The notes: a model not told the origin generated them from the sequence alone. Shown: positions 9,991 to 22,685, counted from the first letter of the stretch. The stretch is 64,000 nt of DNA from Anagrus nilaparvatae (GCA_022575985.1 JAKSXM010000014.1:25048001-25112000), one strand, 5' to 3'. Numbers and translations are program-made.

Positions 9991-12561
9991 TTATGATCTG
10001 CCTCGAGGTTTTTTTCTTGCAGACGTTTCTTCAACGTTAGTTGTTGCAGCTGCAGCTCTTTTAGGTCGACCTCCTGCTGTCAAAGCTTTAGCTTCTTGAG
10101 GTGATGATACTGTTCCTGTTTAAAGATTAATTTCATGTATCATATAAACAATAAAATAGAATAAAGAAAGCTAAAACTTCTAGCTAATAAGTTAATTTCT
10201 TACCACGTGCTTTAATTCCTCTTGCCTGATTTGTTGCAGTTCCAGAAGTACTTGGTACAGCTGCTGGAGGTGTAGAAACTGCTTTGGGTGATACATTTTT
10301 TTTTGAATCCGTTTTTTTAGCCTCTGCTGGCTTTTTCTTTGCTCCTGATGTGGAACTCGAAGGAGTTGGTTCAACTTCTAAAGTTGCTTTGCTTCTGTTT
10401 AAAGCCCTTTCTGCTCTACTTGGCCCCTGAGGAGTTTTCACGCTTGATTCAGGACTGCTCCCAGAAGATTTTTTAGATTTGCTGACCCTACTTGTTTTCT
10501 TTTTAGAATCTTCAGAATCATCAGAATCGTCATTATTATTATCCTCTTCACTTTCTTCAGATTCACTAGAATTCTTGAAACTTTTTTTGCGGGATCGCCT
10601 TTTTTTAGATCCAGAGCTTTTTTTCTTTTTTGTTAATTGAGCTTCATCTTTGTACAAGGAAAGATCCACTGAAGTTAAAAATAAAAAATTAATAGATGAC
10701 AATAAGAAACAATTCAATCGATATTGAGCATTTTTGCATACACCATTATTCAATTTCTTAATATTATTTTATAGTCATAAAAGCATTTTGATTTAATCAA
10801 ATTAATTTTTAAGAATTACGAAGTAGAAATATTACATAAAAATTATCCCATAAATATAATTAAAAAAAGTTAGAAAGCAATTAATAAATTAATACTCACA
10901 GCCATCTGGATGTTCTTCTGTAACAGAAGGTTTTTCAGAGACCCCAGCTTCAACATCAATAGCTCGTTTTAAAATATTTTCAGTCCTCAATAATTCATAT
11001 TTTGTCAATTGGTATTTGTTTTTTTCAAGTTTGTTTAAATTCAGATTTGTTAATATGCAATCAAACTCTAAAAATACATAAATTTTACAAATCATAATTG
11101 CATTAAACAAAAAAAAAAAAGTTTAAAATACCTGTATGATCATAAAAGTCTGGAGAATATACTTCTCCATCATTTTTGTCTTGAGAAAGCCAACGTATGC
11201 GAATACGTTTACTAGTTTTGTATATATTCTGCAATGCTTGACAAACATAAAAACTACCTTCAGTATTTCGTACCGCTAAGAATTCATTCCTAAAAAATAA
11301 AAAAGATTATTAAAAAAATAAGAATGTATTAAGGTTTTAAAAAACTATATATTGTAACAGCTATTACTTATAAAATACTATAAGTTTATCATCAGAAGCT
11401 TTTGGAGAAGCTTCTGGTTTTGAAAAAGTTTTTACAATTGCTGACATTTCTGGTAAAGGGCTTTGATAAGGTGTAGTTTGGGTTCTAGCCCGTCTAGACT
11501 TATATCCACTTGTATCTAAATCATCACTATTTTCTACAGATTCTTTTAAATCTTTAGATTTTCTTTTTGCAAGTCGTGATGGTGTTTTTGCATCTTTAAG
11601 TTCTGTTTTTTCAACTTTATCTTCTGCTTCAGAACTATTTTTGTTTGCAGGGGTTTTGCTAGGAGAATTTTTTGTTTCTTGAACTGAAGTATCATTTTTT
11701 ATTTGTGAATCATCTGCATTAGTTGGTAATGGATCCTGAGGTTTGGTTTCTGATTCTTTAGGTTCAGATTTTTCTTCAACTTTGTTTAGTTCTTGCACTA
11801 AATAAAAACAAAAAATTCAGTAAATATATACACTTTTTATATAAAAATAATACATTTTTTATATTTAAAGGTAAAGATTATTTGTCTGCGTCTTTTCCTT
11901 TTAACCCAGAAAGCAATCTTTTGCCCTTTGTACAAAAAGTATTTATAAATTTCTAATTAAATTTCAGTTGGTACTTACATTGGTTTTCAGGTTTGGACTG
12001 AGGAGTTTCTTCTTTTGGTTTTGGAGTTGCATTAGAATCTTGTTTACTTGGAACTGATGTTTCTGTTAAATTATTTTGCTTATTGGATTCAGTTTCAAGC
12101 TTATTTGATACAGCTGGTGTAGGACAGTCATTGGATACGGGTGTTGCATTAGCTCCAGCATTTGGAGCAGCAGGGGCCGTAATAGATGGTGCAACTGGAG
12201 CTGCAGTAACTGAAGATTCTTCTTTTCCTTTAACTTGTTCTGTTCCATTAAGAACCATTTTTTTGTTAGGATCTTGCCCATCAAACTGCTCTTGACTATG
12301 TGGTTGTTCAGGAATGTTATTGCTAAAAGATGTTGGGAATGGCTGTGATCCTTTGTGTTCCTGTATTAAACTCAATGGTTGAGTTGGTTGTTGCAAAGAA
12401 ACAAAATTCATATTTGATTGTGGATGAGGTTTTATTCCGGTTGTTTCTTGGTTACTAACCATTTTTTGAGCAACCATATTCATTGGCAACATATTGTGTC
12501 CTGTCGATGTGGGGGGATTTCCAACACCAGGCATTGATGATTTTATTGCAGGAGCACTCAT
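9991..12561 (-). CDS. Basic, low-complexity nuclear-type protein with one conserved-looking central domain
   Basis: Six coding exons: 12561-11979, 11797-11368, 11289-11132, 11067-10900, 10668-10204 and 10115-9991. They give 642 residues, and every junction keeps frame. Residues 1-195 are Pro/Gln/Asn-rich, and 196-330 are polar and charged. About residues 330-460 form the only ordered-looking part: EFLAVRNTEGSFYVCQALQ, KRIRIRWLSQDK, YSPDFYDHTEFDCILTNL, then TENILKRAIDVE...PSVTEEHPDGLDLSLYKDE. The first part could be a small barrel-type (Tudor/agenet-like) module by its pattern of aromatics and basic strands, but I cannot name the family. The tail is Lys/Ser-rich (KKKKSSGSKKRRSRKK), then Ala/Thr-rich, ending in KPRGRS, which resembles an AT-hook-like motif. 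I infer a chromatin or nuclear role from composition only. The ATG at 12561 follows an apparent 5' UTR acceptor near 12651. Confidence 0.78.
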
Positions 12562-13130
12562 ATTAATATGCCAGTTTTTTATTTATTTATTCTATTGGCT
12601 TTTCAAAAGCCTAAGATATTGATTCAAAACAAACAGTGATCATAAAGTTTCTGAAAATATAAAAAAAATGTTTTAAATAAATACTTAACAATATGGAAAT
12701 AAATTTTTATGCCCAAAGAATTCATAGGATATGTAAACTTTTTTTGATTACTTAAAATTTATAGCCATATATTTACGTTTGTATGCAAAACGGGAAACTA
12801 AAGAATTAATTAAATCACCTGAAAGAGCTAATATATGTAAAAAAAAACCGGTAGGTTTTACAAATTTGAACAAGTGTTCGTTAAATTATATAATATCTTT
12901 TTTCAATAGAAGAAACCCAGACACATAAATGTGTTTAATAATATTAAAAGTTACGTTAATAAAGTTTGTTAAATAAAAATTATATTTTATCGCTGGTGAT
13001 CATAACAAATAACAGAAAAAGGAAAAAAGAATGGTGATGGCGAGTGCGAGAAAACTGTGTATTAGATTTACGCGGGGACAAAGGAAGAGAGGAGAAAAGG
13101 ATAAGAAAGAGTAGAGGAACATAACACGGC

Positions 13131-13336
13131 ATACACGGTCTTTGAGTGCTGGACGTGGTATTTTCGAAGTCAAATGACAAAAAAAAATTATGGGTTGGCA
13201 TTAGTATACACTAACACTATATTTCGTAGTATAAGTTAAGGCGAAATACGGAGATCTCTCATTCATACCAACCTATGAATTTAATTTTGTCATATGACTT
13301 TGAAAATACCACGTCCAGCACTCAAAGACCGTGTAT
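13131..13336. mobile_element. ~205-bp palindromic MITE-like element
   Basis: The left arm (ATACACGGTCTTTGAGTGCT, GGACGTGGTATTTTCGAAGT, CAAATGACAAAA) is mirrored by the right arm (TTTTGTCATATGACTTTGAA, AATACCACGTCCAGCACTCA, AAGACCGTGTAT). The arms are about 70 bp with a loop near 60 bp. Short ORFs on both strands with the same DFENTTSSTQRPC peptide are by-products of this symmetry. It lies in the putative long 5' intron of the 9991-12561 gene. No target duplication was found. Confidence 0.65.
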
Positions 13337-14428
13337 AAATATACAAGGGGAAACAAATTTATATATGGCTCGCATTATGTACATAAATTTAATAAGCGAG
13401 GGGAAGAAAAAAAATATAAACAAGGTGAAAATCGCCTCAGGAATCACACGAGTGGTTTTTGAAAATAATTAAAATCAATTATTTTATATGAACCTATGCG
13501 AATATTTATTTTATTATTATTTTTTTTTTTAAATTTGTATGTAAATATAATATTTTGAAATCGGAGTTTAAAAAAATGTTATTTTTATGATAAATAACTT
13601 TCGAAATTAAATAGTTAAAAAAGAATGATTGAAAAAAGAATTGTAAATTTTACTGATAACAACTAGCTTTAATAAAAAAAGAATTTTTGTTTCTTTAAAA
13701 AATATTTAGAATATTGGTAGTCGTTGCCGCGCGATACACTTCTCCGTCTTTCATTAAATACAAAGTGAGAATACTCCTACTCTCCTCCATTATTCAATGT
13801 ACGCTCCCGCGTACCTATGGCGATTTTGACCTTTAGGGAAAAATGTTTACTAAAAATGTTTTTAAAAAAAATTATTTTTTGATTTTTATTTTGTTATTAT
13901 TATTGATACGAATGAATCTTTATCACTGTAAACATAATTACACGAGTAAAAAAGTCAAAAAATAAAAAGCACCGCAAACTTTTTGTATGTGTGGGTGTGC
14001 ATATGTGAATCAACTTCCATACATAAGTAACAATCACTATGCTATGCTATTAATGAGCCGTACGGGCTCATGCAAACAAATATTTATTAAGCATTTAAGT
14101 TTCATATTTTTGAATGTTTTTTAATTATAATACTATATTATAAATAAAGTTCCTTACAAGCTTATTTTCACTAATTTCACATTAGGTGTAGGATGAAGAG
14201 AAGTAACGGCAGCGGCAACACAACATCTATTCTTTCACTTTGCCTTAAAAATGTATGCTTTGATACAATTACATTCACTTTTTCGTATTGTTTTAGTCAA
14301 AAAACTTTTTTTTATTATCAAGTTTTAAAGTTTTTATTTTAGAGTTTTTGTTTATCAAACTTTATAAAGCAAAATATTTATATAAATTTTTTAATATTCT
14401 ATTATACAGAAAACACGCGAGTACTCAC

Positions 14429-14510
14429 GTCTTGCAATTGGAAAGACTGATCTGATGAGTCGACAACACCGCGTACAGACACTAATAAAATGTATGCACA
14501 TATATTAGGC
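14429..14510 (-). other. Possible noncoding first exon of the 9991-12561 gene
   Basis: On the minus strand a consensus donor (AAGAC|GTGAGT) sits at 14428, after a relatively GC-richer stretch (TACGCGGTGTTGTCGACTCA). A matching acceptor (ATATTTTCAG) lies near 12652, about 90 bases before the ATG at 12561. Together they suggest a ~1.8-kb 5' UTR intron. The upstream limit of the exon is a guess. Confidence 0.4.
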
Positions 14511-14881
14511 GCCAAGCATGTATTTATTATATGTCCTCTGATTAAAGATTAATAGTTTAAATATTAATAGATATTTTATATAATAATAATTATTTTTTTA
14601 AATTTTAAGTTCAAGTTCTATTTCTTAATATTTTTACGTCAAATATATGTAAAAAGATAAAAATTTAATCTTAAAAAAATTTGTTTACTATACAGATGGC
14701 GACAGCTCTCGTATATTAAAAATAGCGGGCTTTTTAAAATATAAAAATTTGAGTTTATATGAAAAATTTATTAAATATTTCATTAGCTTTACATTATTTA
14801 CAATATTTACATATATACACATACTATTTATGTATAGTATTCAGCATAATATTTATAATTTATTTTAAAATTTTAAAAACT

Positions 14882-16812
14882 TTATATAACAACTGGTTGG
14901 GAATAAAATAGGGCCATAGCTGGATCTTCATGAACACTGGTAATCAGAACATTTCTGAATTTATCTAAAATTTGTAATAATTGAGATCTTCTTATATTTT
15001 CCAAATACATAATTTCTTCTAAATGATGTCCCCCATCAAAGTAACCCATTGAACATAATTTATCTAATAGCATAACGTCATCTGATGAATAAATGTCAGA
15101 TTGATATGAAAACATTCTATCTGATTTTGCTAATGAAATTTCTCCTTTGCTACTACTAGGCGTACCTTTAGGAGTATTTTCTAAACTCCATGAGCTACTT
15201 TCTAATGCTGTTATAGAATCTTCTTCAGCCGTTATGTCTGGTAGACTTGAAGCATCTATTTGTTCGGCATCCTAAATTACAATTTAATAACTATTTTGCT
15301 AATGTAATTTAATAGGAATGTTATTATAAATACATACCATCACCTGCCCATGAACTGTAGGCATGTATTGTACATAAGTGTGTAACTGAAGCAGTAAGTG
15401 ATTTTTTAAAAGCCAAATAATTATTTTAGCTAATTGAGTTTGTTGTTGTGATCGGTTAATAGGATTCAATTTTTGACTTATAGATATTGGTAAGGAAAAA
15501 TCACTTAGTACCTTAAATAAATAAAATGTATTATTTTAGTGTTTCTTAAATTTATTAATTAATATGTTAAATATTCACCTGTAATAAACACATCCCAGGA
15601 AACTGTTCTGAAAAAGATTCAATCATAGAATTTGATAAAACAGCATCCGGAGAGACAACATAAACATTACTTTCGCATAAAGGATAAATTACAGTTGCTT
15701 TTGCCCAATAAACCAAATGACCAGTTAACTGAAATACATGAGATATTGTTAAGTCTGCATCTGAAGCCAATGTTTGCAAACTTTTTAAAGGATTGTAAAC
15801 ATGTATTAAACGACATAATGCTGGAGAACTGTCTGTAGGTAAAGAATTTAATAAATCTATTGGATCAATTAGTAATAATAAACCATGGTATGGTTTCAAA
15901 TTTTCCAAGCATCGATTAATAATTTCTGGGTCAACTATGAAACCAAATTTTTGAGTTTGATGGACTTTTTGAGGCAGACAAAAACTGACTTGTATCCATT
16001 TATTTATTTTAATATCTATAACTCCTGAGGTACTTAGGTTTTCATAAATTGACTTTAAATCTTGTGCAAGAAAGCTCTTTTTTAATATCACCTCATAAGG
16101 AGATTCTTCTAAATTGCTCTCTTCTTCTGATCTAATATTTAAAAAATTATTATTTAAAAAAATTTATAGTCTAATTATTTTGTTACCTTGCAGCTACTTC
16201 ATCATGAGTAGAGACCATCATTTTTATTTCTTCTGTTAAGAATCCGCATCTTTTTTCTTCATGCCTTAATGCTATTCCAAGCCTATGACATTAAACATTC
16301 TAAATGTTTATCAGAATATTTTATGTATAAAAATAAGTCACCTTTTACTCAAATCATAATAACATTTTACAACGGAATGACTAGCTTGAGCTTGAAGAGC
16401 AAATACTACATTAAATAACATTGAAGAATTTATTTCTTTTGGGCCTCGCGAGGGGAGGAGTGTTGGATGTCCAACAAATCTTATGTCATTAACTTTTAAT
16501 TCAAATTTCATTTCACAAAGTTCTGGTTTCACTGCGAATAAGGTTGACAATACTTCATCTGATAAACCAGTTAAATTTCCATCGGTGGACTAATTAAAAG
16601 AAATTTAGGCATAAGAAATTAAATATATTTTTATTTATTTTGGCACATACCTGAAAAGAATCGTCACTAATTATCAATGCGTATGGATTTTTTCTTTTAG
16701 TACGTTGATTACAATCTCTTTGATGGTTTGTAGAATGTGGATAGCGAAATAACATTCGATCACCTTTACTATCACTTTTTACTAAAATTACACAAAGAGG
16801 ATTAATTTCCAT
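14882..16812 (-). CDS. NPRL3: NPRL3, GATOR1 complex subunit
   Basis: Six exons: 16812-16651, 16589-16342, 16282-16187, 16131-15579, 15511-15338 and 15271-14882. They give 540 residues; human NPRL3 is about 569. With NPRL2 and DEPDC5/Iml1 it forms GATOR1, the lysosomal GAP for RagA/B that restrains mTORC1 when amino acids are low. Recognised blocks: the N-terminal longin-type region (INPLCVILVKSDSKGDRMLF, KFELKVNDIRFVGHPTLLPS, MLFNVVFALQA), the middle (STSGVIDIKINKWIQVSFCL, KPYHGLLLLIDP, LVYWAKATVIYPLCE), and the C-terminal winged-helix region (GGHHLEEIMYLENIRRSQLL, DKFRNVLITSVHEDP). The start matches the family's short N-terminus before VILV. Exon 5 could end six bases earlier (donor at 15343 rather than 15337) without changing frame. 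A minus-strand AATAAA (14767-14772) lies ~110 nt after the stop. Confidence 0.93.
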
Positions 16813-17480
16813 TATACACATATACAAATAAGTAATTTCTAAAAATTTATTTAATGTCAAAGTTTCAAAAAATTAAAATTTGCACAATTTAAAGTTTCAT
16901 TGAAACAAAATTTAAATTAAATCTGTACTCTTGACTTTCACATATCCATGTATGTTGAAGACTAGATTCCAATTTCTGTGTGCTGTCTGCTAATAATAAA
17001 GGTTATGTTTATTATTATTGTACTATTAAAGGGTGGGGATGACCGGGAAAATATACATATTTTTGAAATTCCATATTAAAAATTTTTTTTTCAATAAAAA
17101 TTGAAAATATAGTAGTAAGTTTATAGGTGCCTCCATGAACTATATGTAAGAAAAAATTTGGCACAGTATAATCCTCCTTCACCCCAAAATAAAAACAAAT
17201 CACAAATTACATGTTCATTTTGTATATTTGCCAAAACCTTGAATGAAATATTTTTGGAAACCTAAAACATACCCTAACGCAAAATTTTTGTGAGCTTTAA
17301 AACCTACATTTATTTAACTCACATAATGCTATTTTCATAGCAATTTAAATATTATTGGTCATTTTTGACTCACAAGAAAATTTGATTTATTGACTATCAT
17401 TATTGAAGAATTGGGAGTCGAAAATCGGTATTAACGATCAGATATAAAAGAAGACCAAGAAAATAAAAAAAAAACGCTGC
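16813..17480. promoter_or_regulatory. NPRL3 5' flank
   Basis: About 0.65 kb of A/T-rich DNA lies between the NPRL3 ATG and the first repeat units. It must contain the NPRL3 promoter unless there is a distant 5' exon. No TATA box or initiator could be singled out. Confidence 0.35.
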
Positions 17481-18020
17481 CAAGTAATTGACACTATGGT
17501 TCCTCATTAACAGTAAAAAAATATTTTTAATCGTCTATTTTACCTATAGTAAAAACGATAATTCTAGATATTCGTACTTTCATAGAAAGTACTACGTCCT
17601 AAAAAAAAATAATTGTTTTTTTTTAAATTTTTTTATATAAAAAGTTTTGAAAAAAAAATTTTCGAAAAATAAAGTATCAATTGGAGATATCGAGTAAAAA
17701 CCATACTTTCAGATATTAGCACTTTCATAGAAAGAAATTAAGTACCTAATATACGTCTTTAAAAAAAAAAATTGGTGTTTTTTGTACTTCTTAACGGCAA
17801 AAATTTTTAGACAACAATTTTCAAAAAATTACGTATCAGATCCAAAATTTGACTATAAACGATATTTCTAAAACTAGTACTCCAATAGAAAAAAATTAAG
17901 TACTTGTTCCAAAAAGAAAAAAAATTTGGTATTTTTTGTATTTTTGGTGAAAAAATTTCAAGATAACGAGTTAAAACGATACTTCTAGATATTGGTACTT
18001 GCATGGAAAAAACTGAGGTA
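17481..18020. repeat. Tandem, diverged ~170-bp repeat units (family R-TACT)
   Basis: Three or so units each carry a run such as CGAGTAAAAACCATACTTTC, then AGTACTTTCATAGAAA, a 'tattacgtcc' block, poly-A, ATTGGTGTTTTTTGTA and TTTTCAAAAAATTA. Related units occur at 19.6-20.36, 24.56-25.39 and 61.15-62.2 kb. The block begins next to ACTATGGTTCCTCA, which recurs near 19.89 kb and 25.34 kb and may mark an element end. Confidence 0.6.
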
Positions 18021-18026
18021 TGACAT

Positions 18027-19198
18027 TTCAAGTGAAATTTCAAGTGAAATTTCAAGTGAAATTTCAAGCAATTCAAGCAAATTGTGTTAATTTTCAAGCA
18101 GTTTGCTTGAATTTTCAAGCAAAAAGTATAGCTGCTTGAAAATTCAAGCATTCAATTAAAACATATAAAAAAGACTGTAGGAAAGCTTAAATTTTGTTCC
18201 CCTCCCTTTTTTTTAAGAGTTATTTGTTTTTATTAAATTTTATTATTTAGTGATAAATTTAAAAAAAACAAAATTAATATTATTTATTATGTGTCTAGCA
18301 AGGGGAGTTCAATACATTTGGAACACCAAATTTTATTATGTTGAAAAAACATGTCGACCACCCTTCGTTCATTCCAATAAGTCTTCTGGGCCTAGAAACG
18401 CAGGGCACAATGTTACGAAATAGGGTTTTTTGGTAATTTTCAAAGAAACGCTAAAACCTCACAAGTTAACCAAAACTCTTCTGGTTGGTCTCATTTTTTT
18501 GGTTTAAAGTCAACTTTCAAACGCCGTAAACCGCAATTTTTATCACTAATTTTCTCATCAATGAAGCCAATTAACCAAATGGCCATTTTTCGCTAAAAAT
18601 GACCAATTTTTAAATTGGTCCCAAATTCGTAATTTCTGACAAAAAAACAAAAACAATTACAAAAACCCGGGTTTTATATGTCTCGAAAAATTTCTACAAG
18701 CTTCTAGTTTTCAAAAATTCTTTACTCGTCTCATTTCCTTGAGTCGTTTTTAAGAATTAAAAAAATGAGACCAATTAGAGTTTTGGTTAACTTGCGAAGT
18801 TTTAGCGTTTCATTGAAAATTACCAAAAAACCCTATTTTGTAACATTGAGCCCTGCACTTCTAGGCCCAGGAGGCCCATTGGAATGAACGAAGGGTGGTC
18901 GACATGTTTTTTCAACATAATAAACTCATCCATAACCATTTGGTGTAATTTGGTGTACCATTGAACTCCCCTTGCTAGACACATAATAAATAATATTAAT
19001 TTTGTTTTTTTTAAATTTATCACTAAATTATAAAATTTAATAAAAACAAATAACTCTTAAAAAAAAGGGAGGGGAACAAAATTTAAGCTTTCCTACAGTC
19101 TTTTTTATCTGTTTTAATTGATTGCTTGAATATTCAAGCAATTTGGTTGAATTTTCAAGCAGCTATACTTTTTGCTTGAATATTCAAGCAAAGCAGCC
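18027..19198. mobile_element. Long palindromic (foldback) element, family FB-A
   Basis: Arms of about 415 bp (18098-18512 and 18763-19180) are inverted copies. Shared blocks include TTCAAGCAAAAAGTATAGCT, AAATTTTGTTCCCCTCCC, GTGTCTAGCAAGGGGAGTTC, CATGTCGACCACCCTTCGTT, and TAGGGTTTTTTGGTAATTTT. Outside the arms the ends are multimers of TTCAAGCA and TTTCAAGTGAAA. The ~250-bp centre carries the rest of the FB-A body on one side only. It has no transposase. The ORF at 18820-19023 is a by-product. Confidence 0.75.
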
Positions 19199-20364
19199 TG
19201 GCCGTGTATATTTCTGAATTGATATAAATTAATAAAACTTTTAATTAAAACAGAATTAACTCATTAGTGCTGGCGTGGAGGAAACGAGTCTTTTGACTTT
19301 ATAAAATTCGAACCTAATAATCACTTTATCTAAAAACTTATCAATGTTTATTTCAATGTTGTAAATTCATTTTTAATCCACATAACCCATCAAAAAATTT
19401 ATATTAACTTGGCTGAAAAAATTAGAACATTTTAATACTTACCATGCAGAAATTTGTTTTTTTGAATTAATTTTTTTTTCACATTTTCGTAAAGAAGAGA
19501 AAATTATTAATTAAACCACACAATTAAATAGTTTAATTTTCTAAAATTTCCCTACTTAAAAATTTTCCGAAAGCTAGAAATTTTTTTCCAACATAGGCAT
19601 TGAAAGTAATAATATCTAGTAGTATCGTTTTTATTAGACATATCTCGAATCTGTTAATTAATTTTTTTTCAAATTAAAAAAAAAAAAATTTTGTTTATAA
19701 AAAAATACAAAAAGCACCATTTTTTTCTTTCTTTTCAGACGTATAACCTAATTATTTTATATGGAAGTTCATTATACTAGTTTTAAAAATATCATTTTTA
19801 CTTGATTTTTTGAGTCTGATACCCAATTTTTGATAATTTTTTGCATTTTAGAAAATAATATAAAATACCCTGCCAACTAGCTGGCACTAAGGTTCCTCAA
19901 ACAATGAGTTTAATACTTCAATATGCCACAGGTATCACCGATTATAAGCATGCAATCACACATACATTTCTATTAACTTTTAAAAGTTTTTTTTATTGAT
20001 TAAAAATTTTGGAACAAATTTTCAAAAAATTATTTATCAGATTCGAGATATCGAGTAAAAACCATATTTTCAAATATAAGTACTTTCATGGAACTTAATG
20101 AAGTATTAGATCCAGTATTAAACAAAAATATTGCAGTTTTTTAAATTTTTTGTTTTTTTAATTTTGAGAAAAAATTTTTGAAAAAATTCGGTATCAGATC
20201 CAAAAAATGACTATAAACAAACTTTCTAAAACTAGTACTTTCATAGAAATAAATTAGGTATTACGTCCAAAAAGAAAAAAAAAATTGGTGTTTTTTGTAT
20301 TTTTTCGTGAAAAAAATTTTGGAAAAAAAATTTTCAAAAAATTAAGTATCAGATTCGAAATATA
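19199..20364. repeat. Mixed block of R-TACT units in both orientations
   Basis: After ~350 bp of unclassified A/T-rich DNA, 19590-19860 holds R-TACT sequence in reverse orientation (ATCGTTTTTATTAGACATAT, CTCGAATCTG). 19990-20364 then holds forward units (TATCGAGTAAAAACCATATT, AAGTACTTTCATGG). The junction near 19880-19900 has TGGCACTAAGGTTCCTCA, resembling 17492-17505. The last unit is cut at 20364 by the CACTG element. Confidence 0.55.
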
Positions 20365-21699
20365 CACTGTTAAAAAAAACTCCGGTGATTTTTCGACAAA
20401 ATTGGTAAATTTACTAAAATTTAGTAAATTTTCGAAAAAATTCGCAATTTTTCGAAAAAAATCGGAAATTTACTAATATTTGTAAATTTGCGAAAAAATA
20501 GTAAATTTACGATTTATTTTTTCGTAAATTTTCGACAAAATCGTAAATTTACAACTGTGTCGTAATTTTACGATTTTTGTAGAAAAATTGCAATTTTTAA
20601 TCGAAAATTTGCGACAAACAGTTGTGAAATTACAAGCCATATTTTTTGTACCTAAAAACGCATAGCAAACCAGTTAGAGTCATAAAATAATGTTTTTTGA
20701 TTTTATACCATGAGAAAAGATGAATACTTTTTTTTTTCGCTACATTTCTTTTAGCAAATAGGTATATAATTATTAATATTTTAAGAATAAAAAATATTTT
20801 TAATTACGTAAAAAAGGATAATCTGGACGAACAAGTTATTATGAGTAAAAACAGGATGAGTCAATTATAATTTAAATGGGACATTTTTACTTTAAAAAAA
20901 AAAAATTAATTTTGATAATAATTTTTAGTATATGAGGCATTATTTTTTTTTTACTACTTAACTTGGACAAAAAACTGAAAAAAAAAATTTGAAGGCACAT
21001 CGATATAACCCGTGTTTTCAGGTAGTTTGAACCTTCAGAAAACCGAAAAAAATCGTGAACAAGAAATCGGCGATAGGTGCCAAAAAGATTTTTCCACTTT
21101 TATCTCAAAAACTGCCTTTTTTCGTAACTGAGCTAACCGATTTTCGAAAATTTTTATTTCAGGGGTTTTTCGCGGTATTTTTAGGGATTTTTTTTATGAC
21201 AAGTTAAAACAAGTTCAAAACTAATACAAGCAAGGATTTAGCATCAGTTTTTGACATTTATAAGCTTGAAAACCTGTACTTATTTTTTGCTTTTTTTCAA
21301 ATTTTGTTTTATTACTTTTTCTTGCACCTTAGGCTGTTTTTAATCTACGTACAAGTTATAATGGTAAATATTGATAATTTTTAGTCCAAATTGATTGTTA
21401 CATACCATCAAGATGCCCAAAAATAATTATTTTAATGCGCTACAATGATGGAACCCCTAGAGTCCCAATTTTTTAATTCTTGTTAAAATGAAGTAATTAT
21501 ACTTTTTCATCTTAAATATTTTGTCTATTTTATTTTTATCTCATAAAGTATATTTTTCCAAGCAAATAAAACTCCATTAATGATTATGTGCCCAAATATT
21601 TTTCATTTTTACACGTTTATTACCAATTTTTTCAATTTTATACAATACGTAATTTTTGACTGATTATGCATATTTTCAAGCTGTAGAATTAAATTAAAA

Positions 21700-22685
21700 G
21701 GGGAGTTCAATACATTTGGAACACTAAATTATAACAAATGGTTATGAATGAGTTTATTTTGTTGAAAAAACATGACGGCTACTCTCCGTTCATTCTAATG
21801 GGTCTTCTGGACCTAGAAACGCAGGGTTCAATGTTATAAAATAGGGTTTTTTGGCAATGAAACGCTTAAACCTCACAAGTTAACCAAAACACTTCTGGTT
21901 GGTCTCAATTTTTTGGTGTAAGTGTCACCTTTCAAACGCCGTAAACCGCAATTTTCCATCACTAATTTTTTTATTAATGTAGCCAATTAACCAAATTACC
22001 TATTTTTAATTGCTGCCAAATTCGTAATTTCTAATAAAAAAAGGTTTTGTATGTCTTGAAAAATTCCTACAAGCTTGAAGTTTCCAAAAAATTTTTCTCG
22101 TCTCATTTCCTTGAGTCGTTTTTAAGAAATGGCTCTTCTAAGTTAACATTAAAAATTAGCTTTTTATAAAACCATATAATTGGGAATTCGACTTCTAATT
22201 ATCATATATCTGATGATTAAATAATTCAAAAAAGTAGAGTAAAGAATTTTTGGAAATTTGAAGCTTGTGGAAATATTTTGAGACTTATAAAACCCATTTT
22301 CGTCAAAAATTACAAATTTGGCAGCTATTTAAAAATAGGTCATTTTTAACCAAAAATGACCATTTGGTTAATTGGCTATAGTGATTAGAGGATTAATGAT
22401 AATAAATTACGGTTTACGGCGTTTGAAAGGTGGTATTTACACCAAAAAAATGAAACCAACCAAAGAAAAGAGTAAAAGAGTTTAAGTTAACTTTTAAGGT
22501 TTTAGCGTCTCATTGAAAATTACCAAAAAACCCTATTTCATTGAGCCCTGCGTTTCTAGGCTCAGATGGCCCTTTGGAGTGAACGGAGAGTAGCCGGCAT
22601 GTTTTTTCAACATAATAAACTCATTCATAACCATTTGTTATAATTTTGTGTTCGAAATGTATTGATCTCCCCTTTTAATTTAATT
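21700..22685. mobile_element. FB-A palindrome forming the core of the 4.2-kb element
   Basis: The blocks AAAAGGGGAGTTCAATACAT, CTACTCTCCGTTCATTCT, CCTAGAAACGCAGGG and AAATAGGGTTTTTTGG at 21.7-21.86 kb are mirrored at 22.52-22.68 kb. The family is the same as at 18.03-19.2 kb, but lacks the TTCAAGCA ends. Either FB-A inserted into an older palindrome, or the outer element captured FB-A. Confidence 0.65.

Noticed and set aside
12083..12295. Plus-strand ORF inside the first coding exon of the 9991-12561 gene
   Set aside because: Antisense shadow of the Ala/Pro/Thr-rich coding sequence.
13275..13472. 65-codon ORF downstream of the 13.1-13.3 kb palindrome
   Set aside because: Its recognisable peptide (DFENTTSSTQRPC) is repeated on the other strand because of the inverted repeat; there is no coding evidence.
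18820..19023. Minus-strand ORF containing LARGVQWYTKLHQMV
   Set aside because: It lies in the arm of the FB-A palindrome; the mirrored arm does not keep the frame, so it is chance.
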